From: a bacterium
Lineage (GTDB): Bacteria; Electryoneota; RPQS01
Length of the DNA stretch: 44,029 bases
Direction: 5' to 3'
NCBI GenBank assembly: GCA_026394155.1
Contig: JAPKYT010000112.1
Span: 1-44,029 of the forward strand
Below are positions 7,831 through 19,884 of this stretch, one piece after another; within the stretch, counting starts at the first letter, position 1; the number at the start of each line of letters is the position of its first letter. The position numbers and the translations under genes were made by a program. Below the pieces are notes generated by a model that was given only the letters and a program-made list of their open reading frames with translations, was not told the origin of the DNA and searched no databases.

Positions 7831-8925
7831 ATGCGCCATCTCATCGCCATTTCTCTAATCCTTGCGCTGTCTTCTGCAGCGTGGTCGCAGGTGCGCATTC
7901 GCGACCTGACCGCCTATCCCAACACCGCCAGTTCGGCTCTCACCGGCTACGGTCTGGTGGTCGGGCTGGCCGGATCGGGCGACGGCAGCAAGTCCACCTT
8001 CACGCCGCAGGCCTTTGCCAGCATGCTGCGAGGCTTCGGTCTCGAAGTGGACCCCACCGCCCTCAAGCTGAAAAACGTGGCGGCGGTCATGGTCACCTGC
8101 GAGATCAAGGCCGGTTCGCACATGGGCGCGCGCTGCGATGCGCTGGTGTCGTCTGTCGGTGACGCGACCAGCCTGCAAGGCGGCACGCTTTTGCGTACGG
8201 TCCTCCACGATCCGTGGGGCAAGCCGGTGGCCGAGGCGCAAGGTCCTCTCTCCATCGGCGGCTTCAACTTCGAATCGGCCGGTTCGCGCGTGTCGCGCAA
8301 TCATGCGGTGGTGGGCCGCATTCCCGAGGGTGCGTTGCTCTACGAAGACGCGGCGCCGCTGCCCATGCCCACCGATTCCTTCATCCTCAGTTTGAAGCGG
8401 CCGGACCTTCAGCTGGCCGTGCGCATTGCCGATGTGATTGACATAAACTATCCCGGCCTGGCGGACGTTGCTGATCCTGCCACGGTGGTGGTGCACGTGC
8501 CCGGCGCCATCATCACGACCACCGAGCGTTTCATGTTTCAGGCCGACGTCGGTGAGCTGACGGTCACGCCCGTGGCCTCGGATCGCGTGGTCATCAACGA
8601 GCGCACCGGCACCATCGTGGTGGGAGCGGCGGTCATCTTGCTGCCCGCCGCGGTGGCCCACGGCAATCTCACCGTGGAGATCAGCGAGCGCGCGGCGGTG
8701 AGCCAGCCGCAACCGCTGGCGCAGGGTCAAACGGTGGTCGAACGGCAAAGCCGCATCTCGGTGGAGAACGCGGGAACCGGTTTGCTGGAGATGACCGGCG
8801 CCGCCTCCGCCGGAGACGTGGCCCGCGTGCTCAATTCCCTCGGCGTCACCCCGCGCGACATGATCGCCATTTTTCAAGGACTCAAGGAAGCGGGCTCGCT
8901 GCAAGCCGAGCTGGTGATCATCTGA
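7831..8925 (+). CDS. flgI: Flagellar P-ring protein FlgI
   Basis: VRIRDLTAYPNTASSALTGYGLVVGLAGSGDGSKSTFTPQAFASMLRGFGLEV; ATG at 7831 within the longer ORF. Confidence 0.96.
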   Translation: MRHLIAISLILALSSAAWSQVRIRDLTAYPNTASSALTGYGLVVGLAGSGDGSKSTFTPQAFASMLRGFGLEVDPTALKLKNVAAVMVTCEIKAGSHMGARCDALVSSVGDATSLQGGTLLRTVLHDPWGKPVAEAQGPLSIGGFNFESAGSRVSRNHAVVGRIPEGALLYEDAAPLPMPTDSFILSLKRPDLQLAVRIADVIDINYPGLADVADPATVVVHVPGAIITTTERFMFQADVGELTVTPVASDRVVINERTGTIVVGAAVILLPAAVAHGNLTVEISERAAVSQPQPLAQGQTVVERQSRISVENAGTGLLEMTGAASAGDVARVLNSLGVTPRDMIAIFQGLKEAGSLQAELVII

Positions 8926-9242
8926 TGGAAAAAATCAATCTCGATAAGGCCGCGCTGCCGCTGCCCAAGGCGGCGCCCGTACTCAAGAATGCGCCGCCGG
9001 CCCACAAGCTCCGAGCGCAAGCGGAAAGCGCCGCCGAGCAGTTTGAGACGCTGATGGCCCTGCAGATGGTCAAAAGCATGCAGAGTTCTCTGGACAACGG
9101 CAGCATGCTCGGAGGCGGCGTGGCCGGAGACGCCTACAACGGGCTCGCCGAATGGGAGTTCGCACGGGTGCTGGCCCAGTCGGCGCACTTCGGCCTCAAG
9201 GAGCAAATCCTTCGGCAACTGCCCAAAGAGGAGGAGCGATGA
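8925..9242 (+). CDS. flgJ: FlgJ-type rod-binding protein (N-terminal domain only, no muramidase)
   Basis: AAEQFETLMALQMVKSMQSSL...GGGVAGDAYNGLAEWEFARVLAQSAHFGLKEQI; 105 aa; ATG overlaps flgI stop. Confidence 0.85.
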   Translation: MEKINLDKAALPLPKAAPVLKNAPPAHKLRAQAESAAEQFETLMALQMVKSMQSSLDNGSMLGGGVAGDAYNGLAEWEFARVLAQSAHFGLKEQILRQLPKEEER

Positions 9243-9601
9243 AGTCCGTTCGCGGTGAGTTTATGCGAAAGTTAGGTTGCCTGAGGATCGAGCTGCAGCA
9301 TCTCGACGAAGGCATGCGCACCAACGATCTGACCGACATCGAAAGCCGTTCGCGCGCCATCCAAGACCTGCTGCTCGATCTGGTCAAGCAGCAGCGCCGT
9401 TTGACGCGCGCCGAGCAGGCGACCTTGCGTCCCCGCTTCGCCGCCTTGCGCGAAGACGCTTTGCACAGCCTTGAAGTGGCGCGGCGCATTCTGGACGACA
9501 GCCTCGAAGCCATGCTTTGGCTGGTGAAGGCGGTGCAGGATGCGTCCGGCTACGGGCGCACGCCGCAGGGTACGTCCATCATCATTGATCGCAAGGCCTG
9601 A
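9239..9601 (+). CDS. FlgN-like flagellar export chaperone
   Basis: Helical 120 aa protein immediately upstream of flgK; ATG at 9239 overlaps flgJ stop. Confidence 0.55.
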   Translation: MKSVRGEFMRKLGCLRIELQHLDEGMRTNDLTDIESRSRAIQDLLLDLVKQQRRLTRAEQATLRPRFAALREDALHSLEVARRILDDSLEAMLWLVKAVQDASGYGRTPQGTSIIIDRKA

Positions 9602-9607
9602 CCCCCT

Positions 9608-11005
9608 ATGAGTTCACTGAGCGATATTCTCAATACCGGTCGCCAAGCGCTGCTCGTGCAGCAGTTGGCGATGCAGGTGGTGGGACAAAACACCGCCAAC
9701 GTCAACACCGAGGGCTACACGCGCCGCCGCCTCGATTTGTCCACCGCGCCGCCCTACGGTGGTTTTTCGGGGTGGGAAGCAGGCTCGGGCGTGGACGTGG
9801 AGTATCTGGGGCGCGTGCGCGACCGTCTGTTGGACGAACAAATCCGGCGCGGCGGTGCGGATCTCGGCTATTGGACGCAGCGCGACGACTTGCTCGGCAG
9901 AGTGGAAGAGATTTACAGTGAACTTGACGGCTCGGCGATCAGTGACCAGCTTCAGCAGTTCTGGGCGGCGTGGAGTGATCTCTCCAACCAGCCGGAAGAC
10001 ATGGCGGGCCGCATCGCGCTGCTGGAAAAGGCGCAGAGTCTGGCCTCGGGCGTGCGCCGGGTCTATGGGGAGTTGGCCTCGCGTCGCGATCAGGTGGACG
10101 CGCAGGTGGTGGCCGGGGTGGACGAGGTCAACGCGCTCACCTCCAGCATTGCCCGTCTCAACGTGCAGATCGTTCATGCCGAGACTTCGGGTCAGGAAGC
10201 GTCCGATCTTCGCGATGCCCGCGATCATGCCGTTGACCGCCTTTCGCAGCTCATGAACGTCACCGTCCAAGAGAATGCCGACGGCGCCGTCAACGTGTAC
10301 AACGGCGGCCAGATTCTGGTGCAACTCGACCACAGCGTAAATCTCACCGTCAGCGCCGTCAACCGCAACGGATACGTGACTTCCGTCATCACCTACGGAT
10401 CAAGCGGCGGGATGCTCAAGCTTGAGGGCGGCGAGCTCAAAGCGCTCATCGAACTGCGTGACGGCGACATCGGCCGGACCATGAACGACCTTGACCAGTT
10501 CGCCGTCACTCTGGCCTCGCGAGTCAACGAAGTCCATCGCACCGGTTACGGCTTGACCGACAGCAACGGCATCGAGTTCTTTGCCGCCGATGTCACCGGC
10601 GCCGCCGACTTCCGGCCGTCCGCGCTGGTGGTGGACGATCCGTCGCGCATCGCCACGGCGGCCGCGGCGGGCGCGCCCGGCGACAACTCCATCGCCCTGC
10701 AAATCGCCTCCATCCAAAACGAAAAACTCCTGCGCGACGGTCGAAGCACCTTGGACGAATTCTACCGCGACAGCGTACTGGCGGTGGGATCCAGCAAGTC
10801 CTACGCGGCCGGTCAGCTTCAGGTCGAGCAGGCATCCATGAGCAATCTTGAGAATCGCCGTCAGCAGATTTCCGGCGTCTCTCTGGACGAAGAGATGACC
10901 CGGCTGGTGCAGGTGCAGCAGGCCTACGCAGCCGCCGCCCGCATCATCACTACGGTGGATGAAATGATGCAGACCGTGCTGACCCTCGGCGCCGGCACGG
11001 CCTAA
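9608..11005 (+). CDS. flgK: Flagellar hook-associated protein 1 FlgK
   Basis: SSLSDILNTGRQALLVQQLAMQVVGQNTANVNTEGYTRRR; C-term SGVSLDEEMTRLVQVQQAYAAAARIITTVDEMMQTVL. Confidence 0.96.
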   Translation: MSSLSDILNTGRQALLVQQLAMQVVGQNTANVNTEGYTRRRLDLSTAPPYGGFSGWEAGSGVDVEYLGRVRDRLLDEQIRRGGADLGYWTQRDDLLGRVEEIYSELDGSAISDQLQQFWAAWSDLSNQPEDMAGRIALLEKAQSLASGVRRVYGELASRRDQVDAQVVAGVDEVNALTSSIARLNVQIVHAETSGQEASDLRDARDHAVDRLSQLMNVTVQENADGAVNVYNGGQILVQLDHSVNLTVSAVNRNGYVTSVITYGSSGGMLKLEGGELKALIELRDGDIGRTMNDLDQFAVTLASRVNEVHRTGYGLTDSNGIEFFAADVTGAADFRPSALVVDDPSRIATAAAAGAPGDNSIALQIASIQNEKLLRDGRSTLDEFYRDSVLAVGSSKSYAAGQLQVEQASMSNLENRRQQISGVSLDEEMTRLVQVQQAYAAAARIITTVDEMMQTVLTLGAGTA

Positions 11006-11015
11006 GGAGAGATCC

Positions 11016-13042
<2,027 letters not shown>

Positions 13043-13043
13043 A

Positions 13044-16000
13044 ATGCCCGCGCTGAACATCGGCGTGGATGTGCGCGGGTTGGAGATTGAGTCTTCGCTG
13101 CGTCGGGGCATCGGACGCTACGTGGTGAATCTCCTCCGCGCGCTGGCAGAAGGATGGGATCACCGCCTCGTTCTGCTCGGGGACTGGCCGCCGTGGGACG
13201 TGCGCCACCTCGAAGGGCTGCTGCGCTTTCCGAACGTCGGCTACGCGACCTACAGTCCGTCTTTCACCGACGAGGTGGATGTTCTTCTTCTCACTGACCC
13301 TTCGCCGGTTCTGGTCGGACGGAAGCTCGTGCCCTTCCCGCTCAACGGGATTCCTTGCGCGACGATCTTCTACGATCTGATCCCGCTGGCGTTCCGCGAG
13401 AAGTATCTGGACAGGAATCCCAAGCTGTGCGCGGAGTATCTGGCGCGTCTGGAGGAACTCAAGCTCACGGCCGCCGTTTTCCTGACTATTTCCGAATTCG
13501 TTGCCACCGATCTGAACGAGAGGCTCGCCATTGAGCGCTCTCGTCTGGTGCCGATTCTGGGGGGACTCGACGAGGCTTTTCGTGATCCGCCAAACGTCAC
13601 GGACGTTCGCAGCACTCTCGACCGGCTGGAGATTCGCGGCCGCTATTTCTTCTACACGGGGGGCGCGGACTTCCGCAAAAATCTGGCTGGCCTGCTGCTG
13701 GCCTTTCAGGCGGTTCGCGCACAAGGTCATTCCGATCTTGAGCTCGTCCTGGCCGGCGAGATCGGCCAAGTCTGGTTCAAGAGACTGGAACGCGAATCCA
13801 GCGTCCCGCTGACCGTGAATGTCCGTCCTCTGGGCTACGTCTCGGATGAAGATCTGAGACACCTGTATGCGGGGGCGACCGCTTTCGTCTTCCCGTCACT
13901 GTACGAGGGCTTCGGCCTGCCCGCGCTCGAGGCGATGGCCTGCGGCTGCCCGGTGATTGCATCGGACGGCAGCTCGCTGCGTGAAATTGTCGGGGATGCG
14001 GGCCTGCTGGTGAATCCGCAGTCGGTGGATGACATCGCTGCGGCCATGAAGCGGCTTGCGGAAGACCCGGCTCTAAGCGCTTCGCTGCGTGAGCGCGGTC
14101 GCGAACAAGCGCCGCGGTTCTCTTGGGAGGACGTGGCCCGCCGAAGCGAGTCGGCCTTGTGCGCGATCGCGAAACCCTCGCCCCGGTCCACGGCCCGGCC
14201 GCGCAAGATGCGCGTGCTCATTCAAAACCGCAACAACGCGTTCATCGCTCCCGGCGGCGATACTCTGGTCATGGAAGAGCTGTTCCGCGAGTTGCGTTCC
14301 CGCGACGTGGAGGTGGACGTCGCCGCCGGAAAGCCGGATCTTCGCGACGTGGATGTGGTCCATTTGGTGAACCTGACCGTGCGCAGTGTCGCCGAGGAAG
14401 TGGCCGCCAACGCCCGGAGTCAGCAGGTTCCCTACGTCGTTACCACGCTCTTTGAAGACTGGCCATTGTACGTCGAGCGCTCGTTTGCGGCATTTCGTCT
14501 CTTTGACGACTATGTGAGCGGCGGGCGCGATGAAGCGCGGTTCCGTGAAGGTCTGCGGTGTCTGCGCAATTTGCCGCTCGGACCGGAAGTCGGCTGCCGC
14601 GAGGTCGCCGAGAATGCCGCCGTGCTGTTTGCCTGCGGAGAATCCGAAGCGGAGCGGCTGCGAGCTGCGTATCCGGCAGCCGATGACTGCGTCCATGTTG
14701 TGCCCTTCGGCATCCGGCCCTACGCGGATATTAGTGAGCAGAACAAGAGCATGGCCCGCGAAATAGTCGGCTTCGAACGCTTCATCCTCTGCTGCGGGCG
14801 GCTGGAAACGCGCAAGAATCAACTGATGCTGCTCAAGGCGATGCAGGACAGTGATCTGCCCATCGTCTTTCTGGCGGGCGGCTTCACCTATCAAGTGGCG
14901 TATGCCGATCTGGTCACGCGCTTTCCGTCGCGCGCGCCGGTCAAGATTCTCGGGCGGCAGGGTAAACCGTTCCTGTGGAATCTGATGGCGGCAGCCGCGG
15001 CGCACGTGCTGCCCAGTTGGTATGAACTGCCCGGGCTCGTCACCCTCGAAGCGGCGGCGGCCGGCACCTCCGTGGTGGTTTCGGATTGGGGCTCCATCCG
15101 CGACTATCTGCCGGAAGGTCTGGTGCACCTCTGTCAGCCCGATGACCCGGACTCGATTCGCCGCGCCGTGGAAGCCGCTCTAAAGGCCGGTCCCAACCCA
15201 GAGGCGCAGGCCAGAGCCGAGTCATTTACTTGGGACAGATTTGGAGAGGCCACTTACGCCGCCTACGAGCGGATTCTGAGCCGTCATGAGCGACCGGTTC
15301 GATCCCAAGACTTGAGTGAACAGAAATCTGAGAAATACGTTACGCCGGAGGTTAACATGCCGTCACCGACCGCTAAGCCGCATTCCTTTGACGTGTCCAT
15401 CATCATGCCCGTTTACAATCACGCGCAGTTGACGCGCGAGTGTCTGGAAGCGTTGGCCGCCACGCAGGATCAGTGCACCTATGAACTCATCGTGGTGGAC
15501 AATCACTCCACGGATGAAACGCCGCAGCTCCTGCAGGCCGTGGAGGGCGACGTGACCGTTCTGCGCCAGCCCGTCAACCGCGGTTTCGCCGCCGCCTGCA
15601 ACGTCGGCGCGCGGGTGGCCAGCGGGGAATTCCTCGTCTTCCTCAACAACGACACTCGTCCGTTTTCGGGATGGCTGGACGCTCTCATTGCCTGCGCTCG
15701 ACAGGATGCCACCATCGGTGCCGCCGGCGCCAAGCTGCTCTACCCGGAAGGCGACGTTCAGCACGCCGGCATCGCGTTCAATGACCGCCGCGTGCCTTAT
15801 CACATCTTCCAGCATTTTGCGGCCGATCATCCCGCCGTCAACGAGACGCGCGATATGAAGGCGGTCACGGCCGCCTGTATGCTCGCTCCGGCTTCCGTCT
15901 TCACCGAGCTCGGTGGTTTCGATGAAGGCTACCGGAATGGATTCGAGGACGTGGACTTCTGCCTGCGGCTCCGACAAAAAGGCTATCGGGTGGTGTACGA

Positions 16001-16892
16001 TCCGAAGTCCGTCGTGGTGCATCGCGAAGAAACCAGCGACGGCCGCAAGGATCACGACCGCGAGAATCTCGAGCGCTTCGTGAATACGTGGTCGAAAGTG
16101 ATCGCGCCCGATGAAAACGAATACCTGCAGCGGCACGGCTACGCCATCATTTGGCAGGATGGAGTCGGCAGTTATCACATGGTCGAACCGCTCATCGTGC
16201 AGACGGGATCTCGTCCCAGCCTGCAAGAGGCGCGCGAGTTGTACGCATCAGGCAAGCTCGAGGAAGCCGCCGCCATGCTGCAAAGGGTGGTGGAAGACCG
16301 CCTCGTTCTTGGCCGCGAGGACGCTTTTGAAACTTGGCAGACTCTCGGCAATTGTCTGGCCGGCCTCAAGCGCGCGGACGAGGCCGAGCGCGCCTACCAT
16401 GCGGCCATCAAGCTGAAGCCGGACTCCGAGCGTCCCTATCTCGGTTTGGGAGCGGTGGCCATGCTGCAAGAGAACTGGCAAGCGGCCATGTACGGTTTCA
16501 TGATGGCGCTCGCCGCCAACCCCGACACCATGAAGGGCGAGTTCGGAGTCGGTCTGTCGCTGGCCGCGCGTAACATGCACGAGGATGCCAACGCTCATTT
16601 CAGCCGCGTGCTGGAACGTGAACCCTACAACGCCGAGGCGCTCTTCTATCTCTATCGCAGCGCCATGGAGAGCGGTCAGCCGCATTTGGCGATTGAGCCG
16701 ATTGAAAAGTACCTCGCGCGCTTCCCGGAGGACAACAACTTCCTCTTCAACCTGTGCGGCGCCTATTGGAAGGCCGGCGAGCTAACGCGCGCCACGGACT
16801 TGTGCCGGCAGGTTCTGGATCGTGATCCTCAGCATGCCGCCGCACGCGACGTGATGGAACACTTGAAGACCACGACGCTCGTTCATGCGTGA
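13044..16892 (+). CDS. Multi-domain glycosyltransferase (GT4 + GT4 + GT2 + TPR)
   Basis: GT4-type PSLYEGFGLPALEAMACGCPVIASDGSSLREIVGDAGLLV; second GT4-like GRLETRKNQLMLLKAMQ...LPSWYELPGLVTLEAAAAGTSVVVSDWGSI; GT2 VSIIMPVYNHAQLTRECLEAL...FLNNDTRP...GGFDEGYRNGFEDVDFCLRL; TPR tail. Confidence 0.85.
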   Translation: MPALNIGVDVRGLEIESSLRRGIGRYVVNLLRALAEGWDHRLVLLGDWPPWDVRHLEGLLRFPNVGYATYSPSFTDEVDVLLLTDPSPVLVGRKLVPFPLNGIPCATIFYDLIPLAFREKYLDRNPKLCAEYLARLEELKLTAAVFLTISEFVATDLNERLAIERSRLVPILGGLDEAFRDPPNVTDVRSTLDRLEIRGRYFFYTGGADFRKNLAGLLLAFQAVRAQGHSDLELVLAGEIGQVWFKRLERESSVPLTVNVRPLGYVSDEDLRHLYAGATAFVFPSLYEGFGLPALEAMACGCPVIASDGSSLREIVGDAGLLVNPQSVDDIAAAMKRLAEDPALSASLRERGREQAPRFSWEDVARRSESALCAIAKPSPRSTARPRKMRVLIQNRNNAFIAPGGDTLVMEELFRELRSRDVEVDVAAGKPDLRDVDVVHLVNLTVRSVAEEVAANARSQQVPYVVTTLFEDWPLYVERSFAAFRLFDDYVSGGRDEARFREGLRCLRNLPLGPEVGCREVAENAAVLFACGESEAERLRAAYPAADDCVHVVPFGIRPYADISEQNKSMAREIVGFERFILCCGRLETRKNQLMLLKAMQDSDLPIVFLAGGFTYQVAYADLVTRFPSRAPVKILGRQGKPFLWNLMAAAAAHVLPSWYELPGLVTLEAAAAGTSVVVSDWGSIRDYLPEGLVHLCQPDDPDSIRRAVEAALKAGPNPEAQARAESFTWDRFGEATYAAYERILSRHERPVRSQDLSEQKSEKYVTPEVNMPSPTAKPHSFDVSIIMPVYNHAQLTRECLEALAATQDQCTYELIVVDNHSTDETPQLLQAVEGDVTVLRQPVNRGFAAACNVGARVASGEFLVFLNNDTRPFSGWLDALIACARQDATIGAAGAKLLYPEGDVQHAGIAFNDRRVPYHIFQHFAADHPAVNETRDMKAVTAACMLAPASVFTELGGFDEGYRNGFEDVDFCLRLRQKGYRVVYDPKSVVVHREETSDGRKDHDRENLERFVNTWSKVIAPDENEYLQRHGYAIIWQDGVGSYHMVEPLIVQTGSRPSLQEARELYASGKLEEAAAMLQRVVEDRLVLGREDAFETWQTLGNCLAGLKRADEAERAYHAAIKLKPDSERPYLGLGAVAMLQENWQAAMYGFMMALAANPDTMKGEFGVGLSLAARNMHEDANAHFSRVLEREPYNAEALFYLYRSAMESGQPHLAIEPIEKYLARFPEDNNFLFNLCGAYWKAGELTRATDLCRQVLDRDPQHAAARDVMEHLKTTTLVHA

Positions 16893-19884
16893 CATCGCCG
16901 TGATCCAATGGTCTCGCCTCGGAGACGTATTGCAGACGCGAGGTCTGCTGCGCGCGCTGGGGCGGGCTCACGCGCCGGCGCGCCTGACGCTCTTTGCGGA
17001 TGCGCGTTACGGGGAGATCGCGCACCGCCTGCCCGAACGGCCGGAGTTTTGTCCGGTCAATCTGAGTGATTGGACGGGCGCGGCCCGGCATGCGTCCTCG
17101 CAGGCGGAATTCTTGCGGCGCGCGTCCGATCTTCTGCGGGCTTACGACAAGGTTATTTTCGACGACATTTACGTGCTCACGCGTTCGCCCGCGGCCGTGT
17201 TCTTTGCAAATCTACTGCGCGCCGAACGGACTCACGGATACTGCTTTCGAGACGGTCGCCTCATCGTGCCCGGGCAGATTCGATGGCTCGAAGAGCGCTT
17301 CGCTGAGCGTCTGCCGCCGCCGGTTCATTTGACTGACCTGTGGGCCACGCTCGCGCCATGCGATGTGGTACCGGACTGGCCTCCGGCTCTAAACTGGGAA
17401 AAGCCGGGAACGGCGCGCGAACGCGCACCGTCGAAACAAATCGCGTTCTTGTGCGACGCCGGTGAGGCTTACCGCCGTATTCCTGAATCGTGGTTGGCGG
17501 GACTCGCCCGGCAGATTCTCACCGAATCGCAAAGCCGGGTCGTGCTGTTGGGACAGGGCGCACCTTCGGAAGACGAAGAGCTTTCCGCTATGGTGCAGAG
17601 TACCAACGGGCGCATGGCCGATTTGCGCGGGCGAACCAACATCACGGAATTGTGTGCTCAGCTTGAAAATTGCGGCGTGGTGGTGGGACCGGACACCGGC
17701 GGACTGCATCTGGCCGCCGCGCTGAATGTTCCGGTCATTGGGTTGTACTTCGGCGGCGCGGCCGCGTCGCACACCGGGCCCTACGCTGCGCAAGCGATGG
17801 TTCTGGAGAACCCCACGTGGTCGGAGCGTGAGCGCAGTAACATGGCGGAACTCATTTGCGCTGTGCTCGCTGGTGATGACGTCTCCAGCGCCGCCCGTGG
17901 GATTGGAATCCTCGCGCCGCGCTTGGACAACTTCGGTCTCGTTTTCGCACCATGCGGCGTGCCCGCACTCTCGCACGAGGTGACCGCGGTGCGCCGGGAG
18001 TTCTTCCAGCGCTTCGCGAGACCCGTAACTACCCCGGCCACCGGAGTAGCAAACGATGCGCGAATGAGCGATCTAACTGTGATTGTCCCCGAATGCGGAG
18101 CGACGTCCTACACCGACGAACTCTTGCCCGACTTGGAAAAAGAGTCGGGTGGCGAAGGGGAAATCATTCTCGTCTGCAGCGGCTTCTCGGCCTCGCGCTC
18201 GGCCGCGGCTCTCCCGAGGAACGCGCGCTGTGTGCGTGTTCCGGAATCCCTGACTTTCGCCGCGGCCTGCAACCTCGGCGCCCGAAAAACCGACAAGAAG
18301 TGGCTGCTCTTTCTCAACAACGATACGCGTTTGCCGTCTGATGCGCTGCGGATGCTCCTTGCCGAGGCGGATGAGAACACACTGCTGTCGCCGCTCATCC
18401 GCTATCCCGATGGGCTGATTCAGAATGCCGGTGTCCGCCTTTGCGATGAGCGGGTGATCGAGATCGGCCACGGCCGGCGGGAAGTGGAAGAATCCCTCGC
18501 GCCCGACGCCGTTTCCGCTGTAGCACTGCTCATCTCTCGCGCCGCCTTCGAGCGTCTGCACGGCTTCGACGAGACCTACCGCAACGGCTACGAAGATCTT
18601 GATTTGTGTTTGCGCGCCGCAGAATCGGGGTACAAGATTCGCGTTAGCTCGGGTATAAGTGTCGTGCATTTCCGCGGGGCCTCGCCGGGCCGCTTCAATC
18701 ATGAGGACTCCAATCATGCCCTCTTTGTCGAAAGATGGCGTCAGCGATTACGCAGACCTTCGCCGCAAAGGCATGTGGTTTTGCCCGCGATGGCCGTACC
18801 CGAGCTGGTGATCGTTTCGGATGAGCCTATAGAAGCGGCCGGAAGCCGTTTGCGATGGATTTGGCCGCTGGACCGTTGCGGTCTTCGCTTCGAGCGCGAC
18901 TTCCATTGGCTGTGCACGTCGGATGAGACTCTGTCGCCGGTGGAAACATCCCGGTGTTTGGCACGCGCCCGCACGGTGATCGTCTTTCGTCCGCTGAGCT
19001 CCGCTTCCGTGCGCCGAGCGGTCGTGAAGTGCGTGGCCCGCGGCGAAGCGCGGCTGTGGGTGGATTCTGACGATCTCTTTCTCGGCAGGTTCAGCGATTC
19101 GTCGCCGCGAGCGCAAGCGTGGCGCTCTGTCGAGGGCGGTTTCCACGAACTCCTGACGCGCGCGGATGTGATTACTGCCAGCACCGCCGAGCTGCAAAGG
19201 CATCTGCATGCGCAAGGCTTCAAGGCGGCGCTTCTCGAGACACAACCGAGTATTCATCAACTCGCGCCTGAAACCGGCACGACGCATGATGTCCGGAAAT
19301 TCGTTATCGGTTTCTTCGGCACACCGTCCCACTTGATTGATTTGGGCAACGTGCTCCCGGCGCTGGAAACGGTGATCGAACGCCACACACATTCTTGGTT
19401 TTATTGGTGGGGGTGTCGTCCGGGTGATCTGGCCTATCATCCCCGCGTGCGTCAGGGCGGGCCGGCAGTCAAAGACTATGAAGCGCACCTCGCCCGTCTG
19501 CATCACTTTGGTTTCGACGCAACCGTGGTACCGCTGCTCGACTCGCCTTATGCGCGGGCCAAGAGTCCGGTCAAGTTCTTTGAGTACGCGCTGGCCGGAG
19601 TACCCGCTGTCTATTCCTCGCTTCCGCCCTATGTGGATGCCGTGCAGGATGGACGAACCGGACTTTTGGCCGACGACTCCACCGCCGCGTGGGTTCACGC
19701 GCTCGAAACGCTGCTGAATGACGCTCAACTGCGGGAACGCATCGCCGGCGAGGCGCGCCGCGAAGTTCGCGCGCGTCTGGATAATGAGAAAGTCCACGCG
19801 ACATTCAAACAGATTCTGACGAGTTTGCTGAATCACCGAGCTAGAGATGCTGCTCCTGTGTGCGGCTTGGAGTGTCCGGCATGA
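16885..19884 (+). CDS. Multi-domain glycosyltransferase (GT9-like + GT2 + GT4/GT1-like)
   Basis: GT9 motifs RLGDVLQTRGLLRAL and VVVGPDTGGLHLAAALNVPVIGLYFGGA; GT2 FLNNDTRLPSDALRMLL...FDETYRNGYEDLDLCLRAAE; C-terminal VKFFEYALAGVPAVYSSLPPYVDAVQDGRTGLLA. Confidence 0.82.
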   Translation: MRDIAVIQWSRLGDVLQTRGLLRALGRAHAPARLTLFADARYGEIAHRLPERPEFCPVNLSDWTGAARHASSQAEFLRRASDLLRAYDKVIFDDIYVLTRSPAAVFFANLLRAERTHGYCFRDGRLIVPGQIRWLEERFAERLPPPVHLTDLWATLAPCDVVPDWPPALNWEKPGTARERAPSKQIAFLCDAGEAYRRIPESWLAGLARQILTESQSRVVLLGQGAPSEDEELSAMVQSTNGRMADLRGRTNITELCAQLENCGVVVGPDTGGLHLAAALNVPVIGLYFGGAAASHTGPYAAQAMVLENPTWSERERSNMAELICAVLAGDDVSSAARGIGILAPRLDNFGLVFAPCGVPALSHEVTAVRREFFQRFARPVTTPATGVANDARMSDLTVIVPECGATSYTDELLPDLEKESGGEGEIILVCSGFSASRSAAALPRNARCVRVPESLTFAAACNLGARKTDKKWLLFLNNDTRLPSDALRMLLAEADENTLLSPLIRYPDGLIQNAGVRLCDERVIEIGHGRREVEESLAPDAVSAVALLISRAAFERLHGFDETYRNGYEDLDLCLRAAESGYKIRVSSGISVVHFRGASPGRFNHEDSNHALFVERWRQRLRRPSPQRHVVLPAMAVPELVIVSDEPIEAAGSRLRWIWPLDRCGLRFERDFHWLCTSDETLSPVETSRCLARARTVIVFRPLSSASVRRAVVKCVARGEARLWVDSDDLFLGRFSDSSPRAQAWRSVEGGFHELLTRADVITASTAELQRHLHAQGFKAALLETQPSIHQLAPETGTTHDVRKFVIGFFGTPSHLIDLGNVLPALETVIERHTHSWFYWWGCRPGDLAYHPRVRQGGPAVKDYEAHLARLHHFGFDATVVPLLDSPYARAKSPVKFFEYALAGVPAVYSSLPPYVDAVQDGRTGLLADDSTAAWVHALETLLNDAQLRERIAGEARREVRARLDNEKVHATFKQILTSLLNHRARDAAPVCGLECPA

